Positions 11,001 through 22,437 of a stretch of 64,000 nt of DNA are shown here, piece by piece; positions within the stretch are counted from its first letter, which is position 1; each line of letters begins with the position of its first letter. The position numbers and the translations under genes are program-made. The notes under the pieces were generated by a model. The model was not told where the DNA came from and did not search any database. It worked only from the letters and a program-made list of their open reading frames with translations. This DNA comes from Balanoglossus misakiensis (Eukaryota; Hemichordata). Where the stretch lies: contig CM082598.2 in assembly GCA_040954595.2 (NCBI GenBank), positions 7,936,001 through 8,000,000 of the forward strand, read 5' to 3'.

Positions 11001-13270
11001 ATATTCGGGCCATTGCAGCCGTTTTTACCCCCTAGTGACTGTGAGTTACCATTTTTTTAAAATTATTATTATTATCATTATTTAAACGGTGTTTTCTCCA
11101 GGATGTTGAGAGAAGGGGGGAATGTCCCCTCTTAGTCCAAAATTATTGGGGGATTTGGTCAAAGTAGGGGGGAATCATGATTTGCATAATTTATGTTAAT
11201 TAGGTAAATTTCAAGGAATAACAATTTTGAACGTTATCTTACTAACTGCCTTCATTCCAGCAACTTATGAAGTGCTGGGCTTGCCAGCGTAGGTAGTAGG
11301 TACTGTGCAATCTCGTGTGACCTGAGCTACGTAGTGATAGCGAGACAGAATTACAACATTTTACATGTTAACATGTGACATCTAAACAGTTACAGATTTT
11401 TACTACTTTAAATTAGTAGATTTTGCAGAGGAAGACACCAGCTTGCATGACTTTCAGGGCATGTAATTTAAAAAAGGCCGGAGAGCAGAAAATAACTCCT
11501 GAAATTAATTACACAAGTGGTAGGAGAGTGACTAACTGCTCCCCTGGCAAGGAGAGTGAAATGAATAAAATAAATGCAACTGGAAAAACAAGTGTCTTTC
11601 TTTAAAACTATACCTGGGAAAAATTTTCTTGTTTGATTTTAAAAGTTTCAGTTTTTTTAGCTGTCAAAATATTATATTGTGAAACTATTAATAGTGAAAT
11701 AAATTGAAGTGGTATATTCCTTCAGATTTCTGCCTACACTTCCCCATCTGTGGCTAGGCACACTACTCAAATAAATAGTCACTGTACATATTGAATGACT
11801 TTCCTTCCAAAGTAAGAAAACAGGTCTTGGAAAACTGATACATTCTTGATAATCGCCATGGCATGAATGCAGTTCTTTTAATTTGCATAAAATTGTTACA
11901 TTCTGCCAACCCAATTTCAAATGTCTCCATAACAACAAGATCACTTGAGTGTGTGCTCTAAACTTAGACAGTGTCCAGACAGAGCTCTTTGGCTGTTCCA
12001 ACAATTGCACACTATAGCCCTTGGAGCTAAATTACACGTAATTGAATGTGAAAGTCAAGACATTTACAACATAGTATTTGGGGGTGGGAAGTTAAAATGT
12101 ATAGGCCAGCACGCAGTGTTATCGGCCGTTTTCCCAGTGTTTAGACTGACAGTGCATGCTATGGAGGCATGGACGCGCATGTACTGGCCGTCTGGGCTGC
12201 TCACGAAGGGGCGATTGTCGCCCCCTGAACTTGTTACAAGGGGCGCTTCAAGTGGGGGGAATCGCGCAATCGCGCGTCCCGGAGAAAACACCAGAATCAT
12301 ACCCCTCAGCAATTTCGATCCCCGTTAGAAACAGAACAAGATGATTAAAACTTACATGATCCTGTTCAGCATTTTCAGTCAGATCAACAACCATATTGTT
12401 CGGAATTTCTTGCGGTGTATCTCGATGTTCAATAGGTCCGAGAGGAAGCTCTGGGTCTTCATCCGACTCCGATTGAAGAACTGGCAAACACCAGTCGATA
12501 TGACTGCGTAATTTGTCAATCGTGAACTCTGTGTTGCAACCTCGGCACTTTTCTTTCAGACTCGTCCCATGGCTGGTTTGTTCTGTTTCTGTGACGTTCA
12601 GATTTTTTTTAATAGGGCGCAAGTATAATTTGGCTTGAGAGCCGACATGGCGCTTTAGCTCCTCGACGCTCCAAGAACATGTTACCGTTTGCAAATTTCG
12701 GCAGTTGCCAGTGCAATGCATGATTTCGAAACCTCCGCATTCACTTAATTGTGGATATTCCGCCTTGATTTTGTTGGCAACATCTTCCTCATCATCGTGG
12801 CAGAAAAAAATCATCTTACGTTCCCCAAGTCCCGCCTTGTTAAGAACTAGCTTTTCAGCAACTGTTGGAATTCTCTGTTGAAGGCGATCAGCCACACACA
12901 AGACACGGACTGTCCATGTCCGGGCCTTTTTGGCGGTTTTCTTACCTCGACCAACAGTACCAGACGGGGCACCAGCCCGCCCACGCCCACCATTGCCTCT
13001 GGCGGGGATAAATAACATGTCTCTTTCAGAGCGTACGGTCTCAGAGAGTCTTCCATAGTTGCTAGAAGATGCAGATGCTTGATCCATGTCTTCACGGGCG
13101 ACAGCACGTGAACACTTCTTTCGCAGATCATGCCGGTGTCCCATGGTCTCTACCCCCAATCTTATGAGTTCACGATCAGTGAGCGATTCTACAGTTTCCG
13201 GGGAAATGCGTTCTTGCAAAAAATTTGGTATCAGAGTTGACAATGACATAGAACGCAAAATTTCCTCCAT
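5098..13270 (-). CDS. HECT-type E3 ubiquitin ligase with UBZ-like zinc finger, six exons
   Basis: Exons in coding order: 13270-12356, 10482-10132, 8898-8769, 7415-7270, 6922-6745, 5357-5098. Every junction has AG/GT signals and the phases fit (0,0,1,0,1), giving about 659 residues and a TGA stop. HECT enzymes carry ubiquitin on a cysteine and pass it to targets. Domains: SAM-like 1-57, as in the integrase; Gly/Lys-rich linker ~92-115; conserved middle domain ~116-225 (AGLGERK, GGFEIM); C2HC zinc finger 242-261 (CRGC..H...C) of the Rad18/UBZ ubiquitin-binding pattern; HECT region ~370-659 with DYGGPRKEFF and catalytic C622 in LPTANTCINLL. The organisation matches proteins named G2/M phase-specific E3 ubiquitin ligase-like in fish and corals. 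Another ATG 27 codons upstream (13351) is possible; 13270 is preferred because it matches the start of the shared domain. The gene faces the transposase gene. Its target is unknown. Confidence 0.88.
5371..5587 (+). mobile_element. TTAA-type MITE, 3' two-thirds
   Basis: Matches the interior and right end of the copy at 38549-38890, ending GTCCCT followed by TTAA (5588-5591). It starts only ~13 bases upstream (in gene sense) of the last HECT exon, so that exon's acceptor region borders the MITE and any branch point probably lies inside it. Confidence 0.75.
5635..5830. repeat. Cluster of CAGGTCTG / CAGACCTG motifs
   Basis: About 190 bases in the last HECT intron contain around ten copies of CAGGTCTG-like octamers in both orientations, several paired as AGACCTGCACCAGGTCT-type palindromes. 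Spacing is irregular, so it is not a simple tandem repeat. Confidence 0.6.
5930..6250 (+). repeat. Diverged dispersed repeat, copy 1
   Basis: Shares ordered blocks with 9670-9990: GCTCAAATTTG, GCAAGCTGTC, AGTGTGTCTC, TATGCAAATTAC, CATGTGA and ATGTAAACAATGGTGA. Both lie in HECT introns. They are probably old copies of one element with an inverted interior. Confidence 0.55.
7673..7709 (+). mobile_element. Terminal fragment of the TTAA-type MITE
   Basis: AGGGACAAAGTCTCTCTCTC preceded by TTAA (7669-7672), continuing to CTGCCCTTTTTTCCATTA. Only one end is present, and the rest is unrelated. It lies in the third HECT intron. Confidence 0.75.
9670..9990 (+). repeat. Diverged dispersed repeat, copy 2
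   Basis: Relative of 5930-6250. Its interior is partly inverted (GTCACAATGCTT against AAGCATTATGAC; GTGTGTCTCA against TGAGACACAC), so it folds back on itself. Lies in the second HECT intron. Confidence 0.5.
10750..11050 (-). repeat. Foldback repeat related to 26056-26520
   Basis: Carries in inverse the blocks of 26056-26520: CACGTGATAGGAAAA, ACCGGTCACGTGACC, TTTATTATAAAACACCTAT, TATATTCGGGC and GTGAGTTACC. Its centre has a separate inverted pair (TGAAGTTGGCCTCATCCTC / GAGGATGAGGCCAACTTCA). Lies in the first HECT intron. Confidence 0.6.
11051..12355. other. Remainder of first HECT intron, nothing recognised
   Basis: No domain, exon-like frame with splice sites, or repeat boundary could be supported. 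Short open frames here lack any recognisable motif. Confidence 0.4.
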
Positions 13271-13404
13271 GATGATGATGACAGGATACAATGTCCCTGT
13301 GCGAACACGCGTGCTTGTCTTAGTGCTACAGATTTTCCCTCTCTTTTTCACCGGATGTACATTGTAAATGTATCAAATATTTTGGGAGACTGCAGGCCAC
13401 AGTC

Positions 13405-13412
13405 TATTTATA
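13405..13412 (-). promoter_or_regulatory. TATA box candidate for the HECT gene
   Basis: Reads TATAAATA on the minus strand, 135 bases upstream of the chosen ATG (13270) and between that gene and the right minisatellite. A GC-rich hairpin (TGTTCCG..CGGAACA, about 13430-13466) lies just upstream of it. Confidence 0.45.
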
Positions 13413-13510
13413 GCTGTGAAAACAAAACTGTTCCGCCAGGGGGAGGATACCGCCCTCCCGGAACAGCTTGATCTTCTTCTAATGAAGTTAATCTTCTTCT
13501 AATGAAGTTA

Positions 13511-14655
13511 AATGCACCACACAACATGTACAAAACCACAGGACAACATATAGAAATGCACAAGACAACGTATATGAATGGACAAGACAACATATAGAAA
13601 TGCACAAGACAATGTATATGAATGGACAAGACAACATATAGAAACGAACAGGACAACATGTTAAAGGCACACGACAACATATAGAAATGAACAGGAAAAC
13701 ATGTTAAAGGCACACCAACATATAGAAATGCACAATGTCTAGGAATGGACAAGACAACCAATATGAATGGACAAGACAACATATATGAATGGACAAGACA
13801 ACATATAGAAATGAACAGGACAACATGTTAAAGGCACACGAAAACATATAGAAATGTACAAGACAATGTATATGAATGGACAAGACAACGTATATGAATG
13901 GACAAGACAACATATAGAAATGAACAGGACAACATATTAAAGTCACACGACAACATATAGAAATGCGCAAGACAGCATATAGAAATGCACAGGAAAACAT
14001 ATTAAAGGCACACCACAACATATATGAATGGACAAGATAACATATAGAAATGAACAGGACAACATGTTAAAGGCACACGAAAACATATAGAAATGTACAA
14101 GACAGTGTATATGAATGGACAAGACAACATATAGAAATGAACAGGACAACATATTAAAGGCACACCACAACATATATGAATGGACAAGACAACATATAGA
14201 AATGCACAAGACAACGTATATGAATGGACAAGACAACATATAGAAATGCACAGGACAACATGTTAAATGTACAAGACAGCGTGTATGAATGCACAAGACA
14301 ACATGTTAAATGGACAGGACAGCATACATAAATGCACAAGAAAACATGTTAAATGCACAAGACAATATGAAATGCACAAGACAACATGTTAAATGCGCAG
14401 GACCATATATGAAATGCACAAGACAACATGTTAAATGCACAGGACCATATATGAAATGCACAAGACAACATGTTAAATGCACAGGACCATATATGAAATG
14501 CACAAGAAAACATGTTAAATGCACAGGACCATATATGAAATGCACGAGAAAACATGTTAAATGCACAAGAAAACATGTTAAATGTACAAGACAACATGTT
14601 AAATGCACAAGAGAACATGAGTTCAGTTCACTTAAGGCAGTTATGGCTTTCCATA
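13511..14655 (-). repeat. Right terminal inverted repeat, minisatellite in opposite orientation
   Basis: Reverse complement of the left repeat: outer block 14618-14655 and about fifty 21-22 bp units inward. Inner and outer unit types occur in the same order from the end as on the left, but copy number and local order differ. A 21-base duplication (ATCTTCTTCTAATGAAGTTA) at about 13470-13511 marks the inner border. Confidence 0.9.
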
Positions 14656-14661
14656 TAATTG
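14656..14661. repeat. Target-site duplication TAATTG (right)
   Basis: Exact copy of 882-887 directly after the inverted element end CCATA. Confidence 0.9.
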
Positions 14662-15385
14662 GCCGGGTTGTATCGTCGACGTCGAACTGTTGCTCTACAG
14701 AATCTGCAATAATCAAATTTGCATTGTGTCGAAATTGGCTAGCACTTTCGCTGTGTTTTAGCGTATAAATCTTGTACTGCCCCTATCCCCCCGTATTGAT
14801 CAGTTTGTGGAGAGTGAAAGGCTAAGTCACAGGGGGGCCTAGTTGAGGATTTCCCTCGTACCACCATAGACGGTCAGTCTGTGTTATGTGTAACAGAATC
14901 CTGATCAGAAATTGCAAAAGCTTGTTATCAATAAACACAACTTCAATCATTTCTGTACGTTTGACACTATTCTCAAGTCTTCAAAATATGAATCACTGTG
15001 GCAATCAAGATGTGCCGCGGACATACCTGCATGTACACAGTGTCCGTAGCTCTGCATGGCAGCTGGGGCTTTGTGTGTACGTCTGCGGTAATAAGACACG
15101 CAGCCCCGCCAAGCAGAGCTAACAGTGCCCGTAGCACTCGACCGTAGCATCGGCAATAATGCACTGAAAATTGACATTGCAAATCGTAGAAATATATGTG
15201 TAGGAGCAGAGTCATGCACAGTTTTACAGTCAGATACGCTAATTTATTTATTTTATTATAAAAAAAAACTTCTAAAATATCCAAGAAAGTATAGCTAAGT
15301 TTCATGATCACTGGACAAAACAAATCGCGCAGTCTACATTGTGTACACTGGGTGCCCCTGCACGATTCGTGGAAGTCGAGCCACG
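14662..15385. other. Right flank, no supported gene
   Basis: Continuation of the pre-insertion locus. One minus-strand stretch (about 15025-15130) reads like a hydrophobic leader followed by a GTATGT donor but has no convincing start codon, so it is not called. Confidence 0.4.
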
Positions 15386-15720
15386 TCACGGGAAAGTGCA
15401 TGGTTCACAAGAAAGTGCCACACTTTTTTATATAACTTGCTAAACTGTTCAAATTTTGCCCAGCGTTAGACTGATAACCTAACTCGCGATGTAAAAATTG
15501 TCGGGCAACCTTAAATTTTTCTTGAGATACAGATAGGTAAACTTGAAAAATGTCACAACAAGTCACGTTCACTGGAAAATGAAGGGTTCACGAGAAAGTG
15601 CAACACTTTTATATAAAACGTCCGGAACACTTCAAATTTCACACAGCTTTAAACTGATAAATTACCTAACTTGCGGTGTGAAGATTATCATGCAACCTCC
15701 AATATTTTTGAGATACGGGC
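15386..15720 (+). repeat. Two-copy diverged tandem repeat, period near 180
   Basis: Bases 15386-15533 and 15565-15720 share GTTCACaAGAAAGTGC, CACTTTTaTATA, CTTCAAATTT-like and TTGAGATAC blocks in the same order. Divergence shows an old duplication. No coding content. Confidence 0.6.
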
Positions 15721-15740
15721 TGGTATACTTTCATTCTCGG

Positions 15741-17589
15741 TCGATCGTGGGAAACATGTCCACAGCCAAATCCCACCATGCTTAGTATGTCTGCCAATAT
15801 GTCTGTTTGATTCTAGTTTTATCAATAGTGTTGTCATTTCAAGGTAAATATTCTGTAATCGGACAAAATCGCACGTGTTTTCGGATGATTAGCGCAACAA
15901 CATAAATAACCTACCATTTTGAAAATAGTCACGTGACTTTTTCCTATAAACCCCCTCATAGTTGGGTAGTTGCGTTAGGGCTGCAGTTATGTAACATTGA
16001 CACAGAGGAAATGAGGGTGATAAAATCAAAGCTCCTGGTGTGTCTTCTTTACTTGTCTTGTTACTATGCGCGTAACTGTTTTGGAGCGAAGTCAAGATTG
16101 ACATGGATAACTAGTATGCAAAAGAGTTGCAAAAATGGAGAGGTCAAATAAAGATAGATCATAGCTGCATATTGCCATGACGCACATTATAGTAAAGATG
16201 GACAGCCAGTAAAGATGTAGCCACGTTGGGCTGGTGCAGCTTGTGAGATGTCTTGCACGTCTTGCGATTTTCTAGGCATGTGTTCTCGAGATAATATATC
16301 CTTCGAAAAACTTAGTTAAAGTAACTTGTGCTCAAGTGATAATGGCCACAAGATATTACATTTGAACTAACTGTGTCATTTTAATTTAAGATAGGGAATG
16401 ACGCAGGGGTTACTTTTTCAAAAAATCCGGCTCATGAAATAGATTCTCTAAACTCACAACCAGTTTGACTCCCCTGTTTTCTGAATTTGTTCAAACCAGC
16501 CACATTCACAGTGCCCATCACATTTGATCTTGTGATGTGACCAACATCTTTTCCAAGTTAAATATGGCAACAGACTACACTGATCTACAAATATCAGAGG
16601 TCGCTACTGCTAAGGGAGATTACAAGTTGGTCATAATATACATCAGGGTCACAAACACTTAGCTTATATAATAGTTCAATTGATTTAGTATAAATCTCAA
16701 CATTGTCCAATGTTTTTGATACAGTTGACATTTTAATTTCCAGCTATTTCAATTATTCATATCAAGAGCCACTGCCTCTTTAATTGATATACATGTACAT
16801 TATTTCATATCTTTGCCAATCACACTTGGATGAATATACTGATTTACATGTCAAAATGTTGAAAATTCAATTTCACGAAATCAGAAGGGGTTATCTGTTG
16901 CTCCTTAGGAAATGTGTTGATGGTGTTATTTCTTCACACACTGGGCCCTTCGAACATTCAAAATGCTGACCGAGGAAACATTTGTCTTGTTAACAGAATA
17001 ACAATTTACGCATTTCACATTATCGAATACAGTTGACCATGCAAGTTTCCATTTATTTATTTATTACAAAACAATGAGATAGAACACAATATACATCTAT
17101 ATAAGTTAAAAACCTTTACAGCAAGTCAACCATACAACTGAAAAATAGAGCAAATTTATGGACGGGTTGCTGGTTTTCATTTCACCAAGGTATATTTTAG
17201 ATTAACATATGTTTTTTAACAGCACATGCTCTCTGATATACTATAGAATCCTAATATTGAAAAAATAAGTATTTATTGAGATGAGATATTTCATGCTGCC
17301 AATGTGAGAACATTTGTAATTTTAATGAAAAGTTACAAAATACATCACAACGAGTATTTAATTGCCAAATTGCTCCATAGGTATATCCAATAGGTTTGTC
17401 ACATCACAATATTTAGATTTCAGGCTGAACTATAGGTCTGTTCAAACTCATTAATTTCTTGCACATTTTATCATAATGATAATAAAGTTTAAGTGGCAAT
17501 AAAGTTTAAGTTACAATCCACAATTAGACTTACAAAATGAACACAAAAGAAAATTGCCCATGAATTATCAGTTTAAACATGAATAAAAA
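15741..17589. other. No feature recognised
   Basis: AT-rich sequence without convincing exons, inverted repeats or element ends. Confidence 0.4.
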
Positions 17590-17860
17590 ATGTTGCTATT
17601 AAGGTTGTACGTTCAATAAAATTGAAAGTATTGTCATTTTCTTAATTGTGGATTTTTGGGTTCTCATTTGTATTTATAATGAAAATCTGTAATAAAATAA
17701 AGGGGTCACCGTGCTTATTTATGAAATACAGAGCCATGAATATAGTCGATAATAGAAGAAAAAATGCTGACTCAACATTTTCCCCCAATGGTTTGTCTAT
17801 GGGCCAAATTTTTACTGCAATTTATCTCGAAAAAGTGCGGTCACCCCTATATTTTATTTG
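17590..17860 (+). repeat. Dispersed repeat related to 3660-3830
   Basis: Shares the order GACAATAC/ATTGTCATT, GTGGATTTTTGG, CTCATTTGTAT, AATCTGTAA and GGGGTCACC with the segment inside the large transposon. No open frame of note. Confidence 0.55.
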
Positions 17861-19842
17861 ACTATTAAATTTCCTGAAAATGACAATAGAAATTTGTTTT
17901 CTAGCAGTTATCAATGTAATCCTATGGGGAAAAGACAGGTGCGCGCAGTTTACCAGTTTATGTTCTCCACGTACATCCTTAAATGAACTTGTATGGAAGA
18001 TGTGTTTGAATTCCATGAATTCACATTTTTGGATATAAGAATCCCAATGTCATAAACTACACCATTATTATCAAACTTTCAATAAACATTTCTGAACGGT
18101 TTTAATTACTTTTCTGTTGGCAGATACATGTATACTCTAAAACGAATGTTAGAAACAGTAAGCATAGGTAGATAAATGATGTTCTAATGAGGTAAATTAG
18201 CATAACTTTACTATATAAAACACAATACCTGATATGAAAATATATTTCTGTCAGTATACAGCTGCCTTCACTATTGAAAACCACTGCCTTCTTTCCATAT
18301 TGCTTGAGTATTAACATTTCATGACAGAGATGGCCACATTAAAACAGAAATGAAGTAATGAAACTCTGAAATTTACATATTGTTTGAAAGACTCATAAAC
18401 AGAGAGTTCAAATGAGGGGTAAATTCAGTATGTTCTAAAATAATTCAATACAAACAAAGTTGTCTTATTCATGACAGCTTTCCCTGACACAGGTTTACAC
18501 GTGGCCAATACAGGCACTGGTTAACACCTCTGTTTGGCCCTCTTCTATTCACCATACAAGTTTACCTTCACACTGAAACACTAGGGACTGACCAATATGT
18601 TAACATATTTTAGGAAAGAATGTGCTTAAAGCAAAGAAGGGCTGCTTTTACATGAAGAACATCCCAAACAAAAGGATCAGATCAGAGTGAATAATCCAAC
18701 CGGGCCAGTTGTTGTGTAGGGATAAATGTGATATATGGTATGTGAGGTGCGTGAATTTTTGATAATTCACACATTTAGTTCTTTAAAACAAAATAACATG
18801 ATTGAAACTATTTTGGGATAATTGCATACCAATAAAATGCGTGCAATACTACAAAACTATTAGTCGTTGTTGTACTTAGACAGATTGTGGTATTTCTGTC
18901 ATTGTTTGACCAAAACAAAGCAGAACAAAATGATAAATATGTCGAGTGTAGAGACTACATCTACTGAGCTAAGAGTTTGATGGAGTTTATTACCATGCAA
19001 TTATCCCAAAATAGTTCCAATCGTGTTCAATGTGGAAAACGTACATACAACAAGATTTCAAAAGGAAACATTACATTAACGGTGACTTGAAAGTATAACC
19101 AATTTGTGTAAATGGAACAAACCTGTAGCGATGACAATAAGCTGTGGTTTAAGTATTTTATCAAAATAATTATCAGATTGTATAGATGGTCTTAGAACAA
19201 CTTTGTACATTGAGATATCTTAAACACAGAAAGTGGTGAAATGTTGTGACCTATTACTGATTATTCAAGCAAATATTGTCATTGCAATTAACCTTGTCCC
19301 TGCTGGATCAATGGATAAAGAGAACACTGAGTTGACATGAAATAAAGTCTGTCCACACACACGTCTGAGTAATGGTCCCATACATAAGAATTCACTGACA
19401 GATGGAATGTTATCTTTAAGACAGCTGGTTTTGATCCAAGGTTAAGAAAAGAAATCCCTATATGCCATTTCTGACAAGATCGATAGTACATGTACATCAA
19501 TTACATGTTGCAGATATAACATGTTGATATGCATAATTGAAGACAGAAAATATTAACACACCGCATACATTTTCAGCAAAAATATGTGTCACAAAGAACA
19601 AAAGGCAAGTATCATATTAATACACCAAAAACTGCATTATATTAACAAACTTGGCCTTAAATTTACAAATGAATGTTTTAATGGAAACATTCATGATTAT
19701 AGAGGACTTTAATAACATGAAATTCTTGAAAGTTTTAAAAACTCAAGTTACATATTTTAACTTTGATGCGCAGTACATAGTAGTACTTGGTCTAAAGACG
19801 GAAAATTGAGTCAAGATACTCGAATCCAATTATCCTGGGTCA
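17861..19842. other. No feature recognised
   Basis: AT-rich sequence before the tandem array. No exon or element could be supported. Confidence 0.4.
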
Positions 19843-20407
19843 TTTGATTATGTTACAAATGCAACCTCAAAGTGAATTTTCACACACGAAGATTGATAGG
19901 ACACATATTTGTTTATCAAATCATAGGATTGGTCTCTGCACAGAGGATACTGCATGAGCAGTGTTCCCATCATATAGCGAGTGCTTAACATGTCATTTCA
20001 TCCAGTTATCTGTGACCATGCTTTCTTTTGGGCGATGAACACAGTGCTATCTAGTAAACCGTGAAGGAGCGTCTAACTGGAAGGTATAATTGCCTACATG
20101 TCACTTAAAACACAATTCCTACAATCTCTATAACTAAAGATGAAACATAAAATATTTCACTCTTTCGTCTATATTTGACATTGTTGGAACTATTTGTGGG
20201 ATGCATCGGAATAAAATGTATATAAGTAGTATTCTTTGTACTTGGAAATAATGTCGCAATTCTGTCATTATACCTACATAAACGATGGGAAATGCAGTTA
20301 CTGTCAGTGTAGTACATGTATTGTGGTATCACAGATACAATATGTTAACATAGAGTATTGTGATAATCTTTGGGTGACACCATCATGCGTGTGTCTCTAC
20401 TGTTTAC

Positions 20408-20963
20408 TTGCCAGCTCACAAAAGTGTGTTTCACAAACCCAAATTACACTCATGCCATATGCTATTGGCTGAAGGCGTCCAAATTGTCCGTCTTCATCAG
20501 CTTTACCGAGAAAACGTTGGAATTCTCTGCGGTTTAGTGATGATTTCATTTTTTCTATCTCCTCCATGGACTTTTGTAGTGGCTCTATGGATATGCCATT
20601 CAATTCTGGATACTTGCTTCCAAAATCGCCCAAGAATTCTGACAGTAAGGTACCTGCTTTCCTGGCGATTGCTGAAACTGTTTATGCTGCTGCTGCAGCA
20701 GCAGTACCGGTTGGATCTGGAATAAACTTCAACAAACCACTGGCTTTCTCAATGAACTTCAGAATTCTACAGATATGTGGGCCATACTTCTTGAGAAAGC
20801 CATTCACATTTCTAACTTGATATCCTGGCCATGGGGAATCAATGAAATACAACTGTTGTGGGTTTTCACAAAGCAAGTGGACTGCATAACCACACAGTTC
20901 TAGAAATATCCCATGATTCATTCTGATTTGTACGCTCAGAGATTCCTCAGACAAACCGGGCAT
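20408..20963 (-). pseudogene. Exon-like frame in repeat copy 1, one in-frame stop
   Basis: Reading from 20963 the frame is open for 93 codons to a TAA at 20682-20684, directly after an alanine run. It then continues in the same frame to about 20408, where GGCAA|GTAAAC looks like a splice donor. The first part includes hydrophobic helical sequence (GIFLELCGYAVHLL). The second has a charged helix (SMEEIEKMKSSLNRREF) and ends near WVCETHF, faintly like the W.C..H segment near the C-terminus of some ROCO/STAND-type proteins; this resemblance is weak. The frame may be an exon of a larger gene or a decayed one. The stop is present in all copies. Confidence 0.4.
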
Positions 20964-21881
20964 AGTTCACATGTGTACAGAGAATTGTAGACCACTAATA
21001 CAAAATTTGAGATCGTACTTTTAAGGCAAATCTTATTGTCAATTACCATTTCAAATGATTTTTAAAAATATGCATTATTGAGAGAGGAGATACGAATTTT
21101 ATAAAATAATCAAGCAATTGCATAGTCAGCCATACAAAAAAGTTTGAAGTAAAACAGGGACACTTGAAACACCTGTTTAATCAAACAAAAGGATATTGAT
21201 TTTTTTCTATTGACAGAACAATGGAAATTTACATGTTAACTTTCAACAGACACTGGCCACCTCAGTTAGTCATTGCTTGTTTCCTCCAAAGTGTGACATT
21301 TGCAGTACATGGATACTTTGATTATGTTACAAATGCAACCTCAAAGTGAATTTTCACACACGAAGATTGATAGGACACATATTTGTTTATCAAATCATAG
21401 GATTGGTCTCTGCACAGAGGATACTGCATGAGCAGTGTTCCCATCATATAGCGAGTGCTTAACATGTCATTTCATCCAGTTATCTGTGACCATGCTTTCT
21501 TTTGGCCGATGAACACAGTGCTATCTAGTAAACCGTGAAGGAGCGTCTAACTGGAAGGTATAATTGCCTACATGTCACTTAAAACACAATTCCTACAATC
21601 TCTATAACTAAAGATGAAACATAAAATATTTCACTCTTTCGTCTATATTTGACATTGTTGGAACTATTTGTGGGATGCATCGGAATAAAATGTATATAAG
21701 TAGTATTCTTTGTACTTGGAAATAATGTCGCAATTCTGTCATTATACCTACATAAACGATGGGAAATGCAGTTACTGTCAGTGTAGTACATGTATTGTGG
21801 TATCACAGATACAATATGTTAACATAGAGTATTGTGATAATCTTTGGGTGACACCATCATGCGTGTGTCTCTACTGTTTAC

Positions 21882-22437
21882 TTGCCAGCTCACAAAAGTG
21901 TGTTTCACAAACCCAAATTACACTCATGCCATATGCTATTGGCTGAAGGCGTCCAAATTGTCCGTCTTCATCAGCTTTACCGAGAAAACGTTGGAATTCT
22001 CTGCGGTTTAGTGATGATTTCATTTTTTCTATCTCCTCCATGGACTTTTGTAGTGGCTCTATGGATATGCCATTCAATTCTGGATACTTGCTTCCAAAAT
22101 CGCCCAAGAATTCTGACAGTAAGGTACCTGCTTTCCTGGCGATTGCTGAAACTGTTTATGCTGCTGCTGCAGCAGCAGTACCGGTTGGATCTGGAATAAA
22201 CTTCAACAAACCACTGGCTTTCTCAATGAACTTCAGAATTCTACAGATATGTGGGCCATACTTCTTGAGAAAGCCATTCACATTTCTAACTTGATATCCT
22301 GGCCATGGGGAATCAATGAAATACAACTGTTGTGGGTTTTCACAAAGCAAGTGGACTGCATAACCACACAGTTCTAGAAATATCCCATGATTCATTCTGA
22401 TTTGTACGCTCAGAGATTCCTCAGACAAACCGGGCAT
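21882..22437 (-). pseudogene. Exon-like frame in repeat copy 2
   Basis: Same frame as in copy 1, including the in-frame TAA after the alanine run and the candidate GTAAAC donor. No coding difference from copy 1 was noticed. Confidence 0.4.

Larger units (their letters stand above)
888..14655. mobile_element. 13.8-kb DNA transposon with integrase-like transposase and HECT E3 ligase
   Basis: The ends are inverted copies: left TATGGAAAGCCATAACTGCC at 888, and the same sequence reversed ending at 14655. Both are followed inward by the same minisatellite in opposite orientation. TAATTG is duplicated at both borders. Inside are two converging genes: an intact DDE integrase-like transposase (2280-3638, plus) and a spliced HECT ubiquitin ligase (13270-5098, minus). 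Smaller elements sit in non-coding parts: MITE copies at 4434-4768, 5371-5587 and 7673-7709, and repeats near 5930 and 9670. From memory, the 6-bp duplication and integrase-type transposase resemble the group called IS3EU in repeat databases; that assignment is inference. Both genes look intact, so the copy may be autonomous. Confidence 0.9.

Noticed and set aside
14973-15401. Signal-peptide-like first exon on the minus strand
   Set aside because: Hydrophobic stretch and a GTATGT donor are present but no suitable ATG or partner exon was found.
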